Assembly: GCA_038238115.1 (NCBI GenBank)
Contig: JBBRYB010000002.1
Location: forward strand, 186,001-250,000
Direction of reading: 5' to 3'
Source of the DNA: JBBRYB01 sp038238115
GTDB lineage: Bacteria > Actinomycetota > Actinomycetes > Propionibacteriales > Nocardioidaceae
Length of the DNA stretch: 64,000 bases
Part shown: piece by piece, positions 35,373-43,414 of the stretch
How the letters are laid out: every line of letters starts with the position of its first letter
Position numbering within the stretch: the first letter of the stretch is position 1
The notes under the pieces: model-generated
What the model was told of the DNA's origin: nothing
The model's input: only the letters and a program-made list of their open reading frames with translations
The model's database searches: none
Program-made: the position numbers and the translations under genes

Positions 35373-36876
35373 CGCGCCCGTCGACGTCCTTGGTGACCTC
35401 TCGCCGGACAAGGTGCGGCTGCGCTTCGCCCCGTCGCCCACCGGGTCCTTGCACATCGGCAACGTGCGAACCGCGTTGTTCAACTGGGCCTTCGCCCGAC
35501 ACTTCGGTGGCGCGCTCGTGCTGCGCATCGAGGACACCGACCAGACCCGCAACACCGAGGCTGGCCTGGACTCCGTGCTCGACTCGCTGCGCTGGCTGGG
35601 AATCGACTGGGACGAGGGTCCCGAGGTTGGCGGCCCGTTCGCGCCGTACGTCCAGTCGGAGCGCTTCAACCTGTATGCCGATGTGGCCGTCAAGCTGCGC
35701 GAGGCGGACAAGGCTTACGACTGCTACTGCACGCAGGCCGAGCTGGAGGAGCGGCGCGCGGTTGCCCGGAGCGAGGGGCGCACGGCCGGCTACGACGGGC
35801 ACTGCCGGCTGCTGACTGCCGAACAGGTGGACGCCTATGTGGCTGCGGGACGGGCACCTGCCCTCCGCCTGCGGATGCCCGACGAGCCGATCACCTTTGC
35901 CGACCTGGTGCGGGGCGAGATCACGTTCCTGGCCGAGCACGTGCCCGACTATGTGCTGGTGCGCGCCAACGGGCACCCGCTCTACACGCTCGTCAACCCG
36001 GTCGACGACGCACTGATGGAGGTGACGCATGTGCTGCGAGGTGAGGACCTGTTGTCCTCGACGCCCCGCCAGATCGCCTTGTACGCCGCGCTGGCCGACA
36101 TCAACATCGGCAACGGGGCTCCCCGGTTCGGGCACCTGCCGATCGTGATGGGGGAGGGCAACAAGCGACTGTCGAAGCGGGACAAGGGCTCGGGCCTCGC
36201 TGAGTACATCGAGCGGGGGTTCCTGCCCGAGGGCCTGCTCAACTACCTCGCGCTGCTGGGCTGGGGGATCGCCGAGGACCGTGACGTGTTCTCGATGGAC
36301 GAGATGGTGGCGGCGTTCGACATCCGCCGCGTCAACCCCAGCGCCGCGCGATTCGACCTCAAGAAGTGCGAGGCGATCAACGCCGCACATCTGCGGGCTC
36401 TTCCGGTCGCGGATGTTGCCGGCCGCATCTTGCCCTACCTGCAGCGCGCCGGTCTGGTCGGGGCAGCGCCGACCATCCAGGAGCGCGAACTCCTCGCGGC
36501 GGCGGCGCCGCTCGTCCAGGAGCGGATGACCACGCTCGGCGAGGCAGTCGACATGCTGGGCTTCCTGTTTGTGCCCGACGAGGAGTTCCGGATCGAGCCC
36601 GAGGACGCTGCCACCCTCCTCGACGACGCTGGTGTCGCCGTGGTGCAGGCGTCGTACGACGTCCTCACAACCGTCGCCCAGTGGGATACTGCCTCGATCG
36701 AGGCCGCGCTGCGCAGCAGGCTGGTCGACGACCTCGAACTCAAGCCACGCAAGGCGTTCGGGCCGGTTCGGGTCGCCGTGACGGGCCGGCGGATCTCACC
36801 GCCGCTCTTCGAGTCCCTTGAGCTGCTCGGCCGCGATCGGTCGCTCGCCAGGCTTGTGGCTGCGGGCTCGCGCTGA
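35365..36876 (+). CDS. gltX: Glutamyl-tRNA synthetase
   Basis: Charges tRNA-Glu, and by misacylation tRNA-Gln, which the GatCAB complex at 6996-10344 then amidates. The protein has 503 residues. The class I HIGH motif is RFAPSPTGSLHIGNVRTALF and the KMSKS equivalent is KRLSKRD. RIEDTDQTR and the PVDDALMEVTHVLRGEDLLSS region are complete. The GTG start overlaps the upstream gene by 8 nt. No glutaminyl-tRNA synthetase is seen in the window, consistent with the indirect route. Confidence 0.96.
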   Translation: MTDAPVDVLGDLSPDKVRLRFAPSPTGSLHIGNVRTALFNWAFARHFGGALVLRIEDTDQTRNTEAGLDSVLDSLRWLGIDWDEGPEVGGPFAPYVQSERFNLYADVAVKLREADKAYDCYCTQAELEERRAVARSEGRTAGYDGHCRLLTAEQVDAYVAAGRAPALRLRMPDEPITFADLVRGEITFLAEHVPDYVLVRANGHPLYTLVNPVDDALMEVTHVLRGEDLLSSTPRQIALYAALADINIGNGAPRFGHLPIVMGEGNKRLSKRDKGSGLAEYIERGFLPEGLLNYLALLGWGIAEDRDVFSMDEMVAAFDIRRVNPSAARFDLKKCEAINAAHLRALPVADVAGRILPYLQRAGLVGAAPTIQERELLAAAAPLVQERMTTLGEAVDMLGFLFVPDEEFRIEPEDAATLLDDAGVAVVQASYDVLTTVAQWDTASIEAALRSRLVDDLELKPRKAFGPVRVAVTGRRISPPLFESLELLGRDRSLARLVAAGSR

Positions 36877-36877
36877 C

Positions 36878-37819
36878 GTGAGCGTGAGCCAGCCGCTGGC
36901 CGGGGCCGCGTATCACCGCACCCTGACGCGCACCCGAGGTGTCTGGTGGCGCCTGATGGTGAGCTCGGTGCTCGGCGTCGTCGGGCTGCTGGTGATGTCC
37001 GTCCTCGCCGCGGCTGCCGTCTTCGCCATCGCCCGGCTGCTCGGCTACTCAGACTTCACTTTCGACTCCAGCAACGGGATCGACGCCGGCGAGATGCTCG
37101 CCACCAACCTCGGGTTGGCGTCGCTCATCCTCGTCGCGGGCGGGCTCGTGCGGCTGCTGTACGGCGTCCTGCCCCGCTGGTTGTCGTCGATCCGGCCTGG
37201 GCTGCGGTGGCGGTGGCTCGTGACGTGTGTCGCCATGGCGTCGGTGGTGTGGCTGTTGTTCCTCGTCCTGGGCACGGTCGGCGCCTTCGTCACGCGGTCG
37301 TCGCCGCTCGACATCGGCGTCGTCGCCTTCGTCGTCGTTGTGCTGCTCACGACCCCGCTGCAGGCCGCCGGCGAGGAGTACCTGTTCCGCGGCCTGCTGC
37401 TCCAGGCGTTGGGGGCAGCCCGGATCCCCACCTGGTTGTGCTGCGGGCTCAGCGGAGCGCTCTTCGCGACCGCGCACCTGCAGTTCGCGCCTCCCCTATT
37501 CGCCGACCGTTTCCTGCTCGGGGCGGTCCTCGCTGGGTTGGCCATCCGCACCGGCGGGCTGGAGGCCGGTATTGCCATCCACACTGTCAAGAACGTCGCC
37601 GTGCTGATCCCGGCCGGCATCCTGGGCGACGTGGGCGACGCCCTCGACCCGACCAGCGTGACGTGGGTGCCGCTGGTGCTCGACGCGGTGCTGCTAGCCA
37701 TCATCGTGCCGTGGATCATCGCGATAGCCCGGCGGCGGGAGCGAGCCCTTCCGGCTTCTGGGGCGCCCGCCGGCTACCCGCCGCTTCCGCCGCCTGCGCC
37801 GCCTGCCCATCGCTGGTGA
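36878..37819 (+). CDS. CPBP-family (CAAX-like) intramembrane metalloprotease
   Basis: A 313-residue polytopic membrane protein with about seven or eight hydrophobic segments. The CPBP motifs are intact: the Glu pair and Arg in AGEEYLFRGLLLQAL, His in FATAHLQFAP, and a later Asn/His region GIAIHTVKNVAVL. Eukaryotic relatives cleave CAAX proteins; bacterial ones act in immunity to peptides or on unknown substrates. The C-terminus is proline-rich and cytoplasmic. GTG 36878 is 1 nt after the gltX stop; GTG 36884 is an alternative. Confidence 0.85.
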   Translation: MSVSQPLAGAAYHRTLTRTRGVWWRLMVSSVLGVVGLLVMSVLAAAAVFAIARLLGYSDFTFDSSNGIDAGEMLATNLGLASLILVAGGLVRLLYGVLPRWLSSIRPGLRWRWLVTCVAMASVVWLLFLVLGTVGAFVTRSSPLDIGVVAFVVVVLLTTPLQAAGEEYLFRGLLLQALGAARIPTWLCCGLSGALFATAHLQFAPPLFADRFLLGAVLAGLAIRTGGLEAGIAIHTVKNVAVLIPAGILGDVGDALDPTSVTWVPLVLDAVLLAIIVPWIIAIARRRERALPASGAPAGYPPLPPPAPPAHRW

Positions 37820-37946
37820 GCTGCCCGGTAACCCCCGGGCTCCGGCCCCTCCGCGGCGCCGAGTCGCCGTACGCTCGGTTGTTTTGGCGCCGACCGCAGG
37901 CTCCGGTATTGTCGGCCCTCGGCATTCGTGGGTGCACGCGTGTCAT

Positions 37947-38018
37947 TGGGGTATGGGGTAATTGGCAGCCCGGCTGGTTCTGGTCCAGTTAGTCTAGGTT
38001 CGAGTCCTAGTACCCCAG
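37947..38018 (+). tRNA. tRNA-Gln (anticodon CTG)
   Basis: A 72-nt cloverleaf. The acceptor arms TGGGGTA and TACCCCA pair, the anticodon arm GCTGG-TTCTGGT-CCAGT carries CTG, and the T arm contains GGTTCGAGTCC. The discriminator is G. CCA is not encoded. It is paired with tRNA-Glu 46 nt downstream. Confidence 0.93.
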
Positions 38019-38064
38019 CGACGAGGCGGCTGCCAGATCTCCGATAGAGTCTCGTCCGCTCGAT

Positions 38065-38140
38065 GGCCCCGTTGTGTAGTGGCCTAGCACGCCGCCCTCT
38101 CAAGGCGGTAGCGCGGGTTCGAATCCCGTCGGGGCTACCA
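38065..38140 (+). tRNA. tRNA-Glu (anticodon CTC)
   Basis: A 76-nt cloverleaf including an encoded CCA end. GGCCCCG pairs with CGGGGCT, the anticodon arm CCGCC-CTCTCAA-GGCGG carries CTC and the T loop is GGTTCGAATCC. It follows tRNA-Gln and is close to gltX, which charges it. Confidence 0.95.
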
Positions 38141-38146
38141 TGGTGG

Positions 38147-38187
38147 AAGGCCTTCTGAACTGCGGAAACGCACTTCAGGAGGCCTTT
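38147..38187 (+). terminator. Terminator of the tRNA-Gln/tRNA-Glu transcript
   Basis: A long stem starting AAGGCCTTCTGAACTGCG (38147-38164) pairs through a GAAA tetraloop with CGCACTTCAGGAGGCCTTT (38169-38187). It has one mismatch and one wobble. The T-run is short (TTT). Confidence 0.75.
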
Positions 38188-38326
38188 GCCGTCTCGAGGC
38201 TCTGAGGCAATTGACAACAGGTGGGAACAACAGAAAGTGCCTTGGCAGCGGAGTCTGCCTCGTCGCGCTTCGGGCGCTCAACGATGCGGGCCGCGTCCAT
38301 CGCCGCTGGGCGCGTTTAGCGAGACT

Positions 38327-38794
38327 TCAAGGAAGCGATGCACGAACGGACAGGGCGATGGTGTCGCGTTCGGTCTCGGGCAGCCACCGAGCCTGATCGT
38401 CGGTCAGGTAGACAAACACCCGCGGTCCGCGGGCGTTCTCGGGAAGATCCGGGAGCCGTGGCACCAGGTGGAGGTGCAAGTGGGAGAACCCCTCGGCCTC
38501 GGAGAACTGCATGAGGTACGTCTTCACGCATCCGGTCACAGCCGCCAACGCGGAGCTCAGGCGACGTATCAGCCCGCCGAGCTCGTCGGCCGCCTCCGGC
38601 GTCAGCTCCGTGAACGACCCCACGTGCCGAGTCGCTAACACAACAAGCCACCCGGGGAGCGTGCTGTTGAACGCATGGGCGACGCGCCAGTGATCGGTGC
38701 GTATGACCTCTTCCCGCGGCGGCAAGGAGACCATGGCCTGCTGGGCGCACGCAAGGCATCCGGACACGCGATCATTGGTGTTCACCCACCGCAC
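38327..38794 (-). CDS. HIT-family nucleotide hydrolase/transferase
   Basis: A 155-residue protein with the histidine triad HLHLHLVPR near residue 108. The N-terminal GCLACAQQAM has the CxxC zinc pair seen in HIT proteins, and WRVAHAFNSTLPGWLVVLATRHV is the typical middle strand set. HIT proteins hydrolyse or transfer nucleotidyl groups from dinucleotides or AMP conjugates; the exact substrate cannot be read. It points towards the tRNA terminator. Confidence 0.85.
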   Translation of the reverse strand: MRWVNTNDRVSGCLACAQQAMVSLPPREEVIRTDHWRVAHAFNSTLPGWLVVLATRHVGSFTELTPEAADELGGLIRRLSSALAAVTGCVKTYLMQFSEAEGFSHLHLHLVPRLPDLPENARGPRVFVYLTDDQARWLPETERDTIALSVRASLP

Positions 38795-39175
38795 TGTAGA
38801 TCCAGCGCGGTCTGAGCGAGATGGTGCCTTCGCGGCGATAGCTCGTCCCGACGGGCAGCTCGCCGGCGCGGGATTGGCCGGCCGGCACGGAGTCGCCGTA
38901 ACACCTCACCGGAGACCGTCGCCTCACGGATGTTGGAGCGGCTACACGATGCATCGCTCCTGCACGTCATAGACCACCGTGGGCACACCTCCCGACCAAG
39001 ACGACGGAGTCCCACTGTGGGTGTGGCCGACACCCGCACGACGCGCGATACACGCGCTTGCCAGCCCGAGTGGGCTCCAGTTGAGGTCCGTTGGCGGCGG
39101 TTTGACGCGAGCACTCCGGTCGGGTGCGCGGTCGTGGATGACACTGGATTCGCGCAGCCCGGTCAGAATGGTGGT
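38795..39175 (+). other. Gap between the HIT gene and the F420/FMN oxidoreductase gene
   Basis: I see no gene with support. Open frames on both strands are rich in Arg, Ser and Pro and have no ribosome binding site. CAGAAT at 39164-39169 ends 6 nt before the next ATG and may be its -10 element. Confidence 0.35.
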
Positions 39176-39649
39176 ATGGCACCGACCATCGCAACCAACA
39201 CCACCGTTGACCTCAACGAGCTTCTCGAGTTCCTCAGGCCCCGGCATCACATGGTCCTCGTGACCCGCCGTTCCGACGGAGCGCCGCAGCTCTCGCCGGT
39301 GACAGGCGGTGTCGATGATGACGGGCGGATCGTCATATCGACCTACCCGGAACGAGCCAAGACGATCAACGCGCGGCGCAGACCGGAGGTCTCGGTCCTT
39401 GTTCTGTCCGATGACTTTGGGGGCGCGTGGGTGCAGGTCGACGGCACGTGTGAGGTTGTCGACGTGCCCCAGTCGGTCGAGCCCTTGGTCGAGTACTTCC
39501 GCAACGTCGCTGGCGAACACCCGGATTGGGACGAGTACCGGCGCGCCATGTCCGAACAAGGCAAGTCCCTACTGCGGATCACTCCTACCCGATGGGGACC
39601 CGTGGCCACGGGAGGCTTCCCCGCTCGCTTGGGCAACCAACAGCACTGA
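39176..39649 (+). CDS. PPOX-class F420-dependent oxidoreductase-like protein
   Basis: A 157-residue split-barrel flavin-fold protein. ELLEFLRPRHHMVLVTRRSD, PQLSPVTGGVDDDGRIVIST and the cofactor-binding YPERAKTINARRRPEVSVLV are typical of the PPOX class F420-dependent enzymes of actinobacteria. Binding of F420, FMN or heme cannot be separated by eye. The presence of an F420 biosynthesis gene at 47043 makes F420 plausible. The ATG at 39176 is preferred over upstream in-frame codons, which read as low-complexity sequence. Confidence 0.78.
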   Translation: MAPTIATNTTVDLNELLEFLRPRHHMVLVTRRSDGAPQLSPVTGGVDDDGRIVISTYPERAKTINARRRPEVSVLVLSDDFGGAWVQVDGTCEVVDVPQSVEPLVEYFRNVAGEHPDWDEYRRAMSEQGKSLLRITPTRWGPVATGGFPARLGNQQH

Positions 39650-39790
39650 ACCGAGCGCGCTGTCGCGGCGGTATCACGCAGCTGCTCGAAGCGCCGATCG
39701 GCGGCATGAGCGGGCGGGCCGGTTGGTTGCTGGTCGCTCGGACGCTGATCCCGGACCGGCTTCGTCCGGAATGGGTGCCATGCTGCGCTC

Positions 39791-40906
39791 ATGGGCACTG
39801 ACGCCGAGATCTCGATCACGTGGGGACGGGCTCTGGGCTGGCGGATGGAGCGGCACCTCCTCGATCCGGTCGGGTCCGGGTCCGTGGCAGACGTCGTACG
39901 CCGGCTCGGTGCGGTCCTGTCGATGGACGAGTCGCTGGCCGAGGTCGCCGTACGCACCCGGCGCACGGCATCACTTCCCGACGAGCTGAGGGAGGCGCTG
40001 GCGGACGGGGAGGTGATCAAGGCGTTCGCGTTCCGCGGGTCGATGCACTACCTCTCCCCTGAGGACGGCGGCGTCTACCTCGCCCTGAGAGCAGCCGGGC
40101 GGCAGTGGGAGCTGCCGAGCTGGGTGGAGTTCTACCAGCTGGGCCCGGCGGACTGGCCTAACTTCCGGGCTGCCGTCCGCGATGCCCTGCAGGACGGGCC
40201 GTTGACGATCTCCGAGCTGGGCGAGGTGCTGACGAGACGACGCGCCTACCGGCACCTGAAGCCAGTCTTCGACGAAGGCGCAGGCACTCTGATCAAGCCG
40301 CTGACCTGGCAGGGGGACATCGGCCTCGGGCTGCCACGCGATGGGCAGCACACGTACCAGCGACTTGACCACAACCCGAGGTGGCAGGGCATCCCCGACC
40401 TCGACGACGCCGGTCCACGCGCCATCACCATGTACCTCCGGACCTATGGGCCAGCCACGTTCGATCACATCCACTACTGGCTGGGCAACGGCCTGAGCGC
40501 GGGTCGCAAACGGCTCGACCGCTGGCTCTCCGAGCTGGGCGACCGGCTGGTCCCGGTCGACGTCGAGGCCACCAAGGCGTACGTCCTGGCCGAAGACGTC
40601 GAGTCCCTCACCGCCGCGCGAGCCTCCTACGCTGTGCGCTTCCTTCCCGGGCACGACCAGTGGGTGATGGGACCCGGCACTAAGGACAACCGCGTCACCC
40701 CGTCAACGCAACGGGAAGCCGTGACCCGCAAGGCGAACCCGGTGACCGTCGGCGGTGTCGTGCGCGGGACCTGGGCGGCTAAGGGTGACGAGCTCAGTGT
40801 CACCTGGGCCGAGGGGACGCAGCCACCCCAGAAGGCGATTGAGGAGGAGGCCAGGCGGCTAGCAGGCATTCTCGGCACGGACCTGCACCTGACCCTGAAC
40901 GCTTGA
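39791..40906 (+). CDS. Winged-helix DNA-binding domain protein (HTH_42/AlkZ-like)
   Basis: A 371-residue protein of the winged-helix HTH_42 family, related in fold to the AlkZ/YcaQ DNA glycosylases. Blocks seen are FAFRGSMHYLSPEDGGVYLA, PNFRAAVRDALQDGPLTISE, GPATFDHIHYWLGNGL and VRFLPGHDQWVMGPGTKDNR. I do not find the QxQ-type catalytic residues of AlkZ in the expected segment (VRTRRTASLPDEL is there instead). Glycosylase activity is therefore doubtful. Confidence 0.72.
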   Translation: MGTDAEISITWGRALGWRMERHLLDPVGSGSVADVVRRLGAVLSMDESLAEVAVRTRRTASLPDELREALADGEVIKAFAFRGSMHYLSPEDGGVYLALRAAGRQWELPSWVEFYQLGPADWPNFRAAVRDALQDGPLTISELGEVLTRRRAYRHLKPVFDEGAGTLIKPLTWQGDIGLGLPRDGQHTYQRLDHNPRWQGIPDLDDAGPRAITMYLRTYGPATFDHIHYWLGNGLSAGRKRLDRWLSELGDRLVPVDVEATKAYVLAEDVESLTAARASYAVRFLPGHDQWVMGPGTKDNRVTPSTQREAVTRKANPVTVGGVVRGTWAAKGDELSVTWAEGTQPPQKAIEEEARRLAGILGTDLHLTLNA

Positions 40907-41210
40907 CACTCCGGCGAGCCGTTCAGCCCGGCCGGCGATTTGAGGGCCGGCATCAGCGAGCTCGGGCACAGTCCCGACAGCGGCATGAGAGTGCTGATCG
41001 AGACACGCCAACAGGCGAGCGGAACGACACATGCCGCGAACGCGCGGGTCGCGAACCCGGACCGCTAGCCTGGTGGATCGTTGAGGCCAGGATCGAAACC
41101 AAGTGGGGTAGCTCCGACGGTGGTGGCCAGTGCCGTCTGATCTCGAACAGGCACCATAGCCAGCGGCTCCACAGACCCGGATCCGTGGGTTGACGAGGGA
41201 GAATTTCGCG
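40907..41210 (+). other. Gap before the SRPBCC gene
   Basis: No gene is recognised. The 3' end holds GAGGGAG (41195-41201), the ribosome binding site of the next gene. No clear hairpin with a T-run was found. Confidence 0.35.
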
Positions 41211-41663
41211 ATGGGTGTGGACGTCAGAGTGGAGACCACGATCGATTGTGCGCCGCAGACGGTGGCGGCATTCGCCGGCGACCCCAGCAACGCCCCGGAG
41301 TGGTACGGCAACATCCGGTCCGTGCGTTGGCAGACCCCGCCGCCGGTCGCGGTGGGCTCACGGATGGACTTCGTGGCCCAGTTCCTCGGCCGACGGCTTG
41401 CCTACACGTACGAAGTCGTCGAGCTCGAGCCCGTGCGGCGGTTGGTCATGCGTACCGCCGACGGACCGTTTCCTATGGAAACGACCTACACCTGGGAACC
41501 TGCCGGGGTTGGGCGCACCCGGATGACGCTGCACAACCGCGGCGACCCGTCCAGCTTCTCCCGGCTCACCGCACCGCTGCTCGAGCGCGCGATGCGCCGG
41601 GCCACAACCAAGGACCTGGCCCGGCTCAAGACGATTCTCGAGACGCGCGAGGGGAGTTCATGA
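41211..41663 (+). CDS. SRPBCC-family protein
   Basis: A 150-residue START-like (SRPBCC) protein: VRVETTIDCAPQTVAAFAGD, then APEWYGNIRSVRWQTPPPVA, FLGRRLAYTYEVVELEPVRR and TTYTWEPAGVGRTRMTLHNR. The fold binds hydrophobic ligands; the substrate is unknown. ATG 41211 has GAGGGAG about 9 nt upstream and is preferred over a TTG at 41190. CoxG is also an SRPBCC protein, but this gene is 23 kb from the cox operon and lacks the C-terminal membrane helix usual in CoxG. Confidence 0.8.
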   Translation: MGVDVRVETTIDCAPQTVAAFAGDPSNAPEWYGNIRSVRWQTPPPVAVGSRMDFVAQFLGRRLAYTYEVVELEPVRRLVMRTADGPFPMETTYTWEPAGVGRTRMTLHNRGDPSSFSRLTAPLLERAMRRATTKDLARLKTILETREGSS

Positions 41664-41840
41664 ACGCCTACGACCAGGACCTGGCCCATGCGGTACGTCG
41701 TCGAGTTCATCCTCAAGATCAAAGCAGGCGAAGCCGAGACGCGCGCCCGGCTCGAGGTGGTGGACCCTGCCGAGCTTCTCGGCGGGGATGTCCTCGATAA
41801 GAGCGTGAAGCGCATCGGTTCGCGTCGGGTGCGGCGGCAT
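41658..41840 (-). CDS. Small reading frame, possibly a decayed antitoxin-like protein
   Basis: A 60-codon frame starts MPPHPTRTDALHALIEDIPA followed by EKLGRVHHLEPGA. The first 25 residues look like the helical N-terminus of short antitoxin-type proteins (xLHxLIxxLPxxxLxxxxxxL). The rest has no matching domain. It starts 12 nt upstream of the divergent alkA ATG and runs into the SRPBCC 3' end. It may be a remnant or spurious. Confidence 0.25.
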   Translation of the reverse strand: MPPHPTRTDALHALIEDIPAEKLGRVHHLEPGARLGFACFDLEDELDDVPHGPGPGRRRS

Positions 41841-41845
41841 AGGTT
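41840..41845 (+). promoter_or_regulatory. -10 hexamer TAGGTT before alkA
   Basis: TAGGTT ends 7 nt before the alkA ATG at 41853, with no Shine-Dalgarno. Putative leaderless promoter. Confidence 0.45.
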
Positions 41846-41852
41846 GGTTGTC

Positions 41853-42854
41853 ATGGCTTCGACGTACGACGTCGTCACGGACTCGGCCCGGTGCTGTGAC
41901 GCAGCTGGGGCGACGTCGTCCCGCTTGGGCGGCGCCTCGGAGCCCGCTCGCGGCACCGCCTCGTCGCCGGCGACAGTCACGCTGAGGCTGCCAGCGCGAC
42001 GCCCCTTCGACGGCCACTCGCTACTCGGCTTCCTCGCCCCGCGAGCCGTCGCCGGGATCGAGCTGAGCGACGCGGACGGTTACGCGCGCAGTCTCCGGCT
42101 TCCTCACGGTCATGGCACCGTCCGAATCACGACGGACGAGGACGGGGTCACCTGCACACTGAGACTCGCCGACTCCCGCGACCTTACGCAGGCAATCGAG
42201 CGTTGCCGGTGGCTGTGCGACCTCGACGCGGACACTGCCACCGTCGACACGCACCTCGGAGCAGACGATCTGCTGGGTCCTTGGGTGCGGGACAGACCAG
42301 GCCTACGCGTTCCAGGACACGTCGACGGCTTCGAGGTGGCGGTGCGTGCGGTCATCGGACAGCAGATCTCGGTGCCGGGAGCTCGCACGATCGCGTCGAG
42401 GCTCGTCACGACGTACGGCGAACCCATCGCCGATTCCGACGGGCTGACTCACCTCTTCCCGACTGCTGACGCGATCGCGGGGGCGGATCCCGAGCAGCTT
42501 CCGATGCCGCGAGCCCGCGGCCGCGCACTTGTCGGACTCGCGGTGGCTGTCGCCGAGGGGCGCGTCGCGCTCGACCGGACCGCGCCCCGAGCAGCCGTGC
42601 GGGAGTCGCTGCTGGCTCTGCCGGGCATCGGCCCCTGGACCGCCGACTACATCGCGCTGCGCGCGCTCGGCGATCCGGACGTTTTCCTGCCGACCGATCT
42701 GGGCGTGAGACAGGCCCTGGCGCGGCTCGGCTTCGTCGACGACGCCAAGGCGATTTCCGCCCGGTCCGGGGCCTGGCGGCCGTGGCGCTCCTACGCCGTG
42801 ATGCACCTATGGATGACTCTGCATGCCGAGACTGAGAGCTGGCAGACACGATGA
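41853..42854 (+). CDS. alkA: DNA-3-methyladenine glycosylase (AlkA-type)
   Basis: Removes alkylated bases from DNA. The protein has 333 residues. After about 40 variable residues the AlkA N-domain begins TLRLPARRPFDGHSLLGFLA. The helix-hairpin-helix LLALPGIGPWTADYIALRAL is followed by the catalytic Asp in FLPTDLGVRQAL, and the C-terminus WRPWRSYAVMHLW is typical. Many actinobacterial relatives are the C-terminal half of an Ada-AlkA fusion; here no Ada zinc or AraC domain is present. ATG 41853 is preferred because TAGGTT lies 7 nt upstream, although the frame is open back to 41688. It overlaps ogt by 4 nt. Confidence 0.88.
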   Translation: MASTYDVVTDSARCCDAAGATSSRLGGASEPARGTASSPATVTLRLPARRPFDGHSLLGFLAPRAVAGIELSDADGYARSLRLPHGHGTVRITTDEDGVTCTLRLADSRDLTQAIERCRWLCDLDADTATVDTHLGADDLLGPWVRDRPGLRVPGHVDGFEVAVRAVIGQQISVPGARTIASRLVTTYGEPIADSDGLTHLFPTADAIAGADPEQLPMPRARGRALVGLAVAVAEGRVALDRTAPRAAVRESLLALPGIGPWTADYIALRALGDPDVFLPTDLGVRQALARLGFVDDAKAISARSGAWRPWRSYAVMHLWMTLHAETESWQTR

Positions 42855-43330
42855 TGTCGGTGCTCATGGACTCGCCCGTCGGCCTGCTGCAGCTGACCAG
42901 CGACGGTGGCTCCGTCACCCAGCTCCTGTTCGCGGGCGGCTCTCCACGGGCCGCTGACAGCGGAGATGTGCCGGTGGTGCTCGACGAGGCCAGGCGACAG
43001 CTGGAGGACTACTTCGCCGGAAGGCGGCAGTGTTTCGACCTGCCGCTCGCCGCGCGTGGCAGCGAGTTCCAGCACCGGGTATGGCATCAGCTGGAACTGA
43101 TTCCCTATGGAGCAACCGTGTCCTATGGCGAGGTCTCGCGCCGACTGGGGCTGCCGCCCGGGGCAGCTCGTGCCGTCGGCACGGCAAACGGCTCCAATCC
43201 CATCTCGATCGTGGTTCCGTGTCACCGGGTGATCGGCGCCAACGGCACGCTAACCGGCTACGGGGGCGGTCTCGAGCGCAAGCAGTTCCTGCTCGACCTC
43301 GAAGCCGCCCAAGGTCTCCTCTTCGTCTAA
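42851..43330 (+). CDS. ogt: Methylated-DNA--protein-cysteine methyltransferase
   Basis: Suicide enzyme that takes the methyl from O6-methylguanine. The protein has 159 residues. The acceptor cysteine is in ISIVVPCHRVIG. The helix-turn-helix YGATVSYGEVSRRLGLPPGA with the arginine finger and the following NGSNP loop are present. It is translationally coupled to alkA, so the pair is one alkylation-repair operon. Confidence 0.95.
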   Translation: MMSVLMDSPVGLLQLTSDGGSVTQLLFAGGSPRAADSGDVPVVLDEARRQLEDYFAGRRQCFDLPLAARGSEFQHRVWHQLELIPYGATVSYGEVSRRLGLPPGAARAVGTANGSNPISIVVPCHRVIGANGTLTGYGGGLERKQFLLDLEAAQGLLFV

Positions 43331-43414
43331 CGCACGGCCCGTCGTCAAAGCACTGCCACGGTCGCTCTCCGCACCGCGTACATCCCTCGGTCTCCCTGAA
43401 ACCGCTTGGCGGCT

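Noticed and set aside
37774..38217. Minus-strand open frame of 147 codons over the two tRNA genes, with text such as SPDGIRTRATALRGRRARPL
   Set aside because: It is the reverse complement of tRNA-Gln and tRNA-Glu. This is a well-known spurious protein created by antisense translation of tRNA genes.
39791..40906. AlkZ-type DNA glycosylase function for the winged-helix protein
   Set aside because: I could not find the catalytic glutamine pair; only the general fold is supported.
41211..41663. The SRPBCC gene as the missing coxG
   Set aside because: It is 23 kb from the cox operon, lacks the C-terminal membrane helix usual in CoxG, and has a generic SRPBCC pattern.
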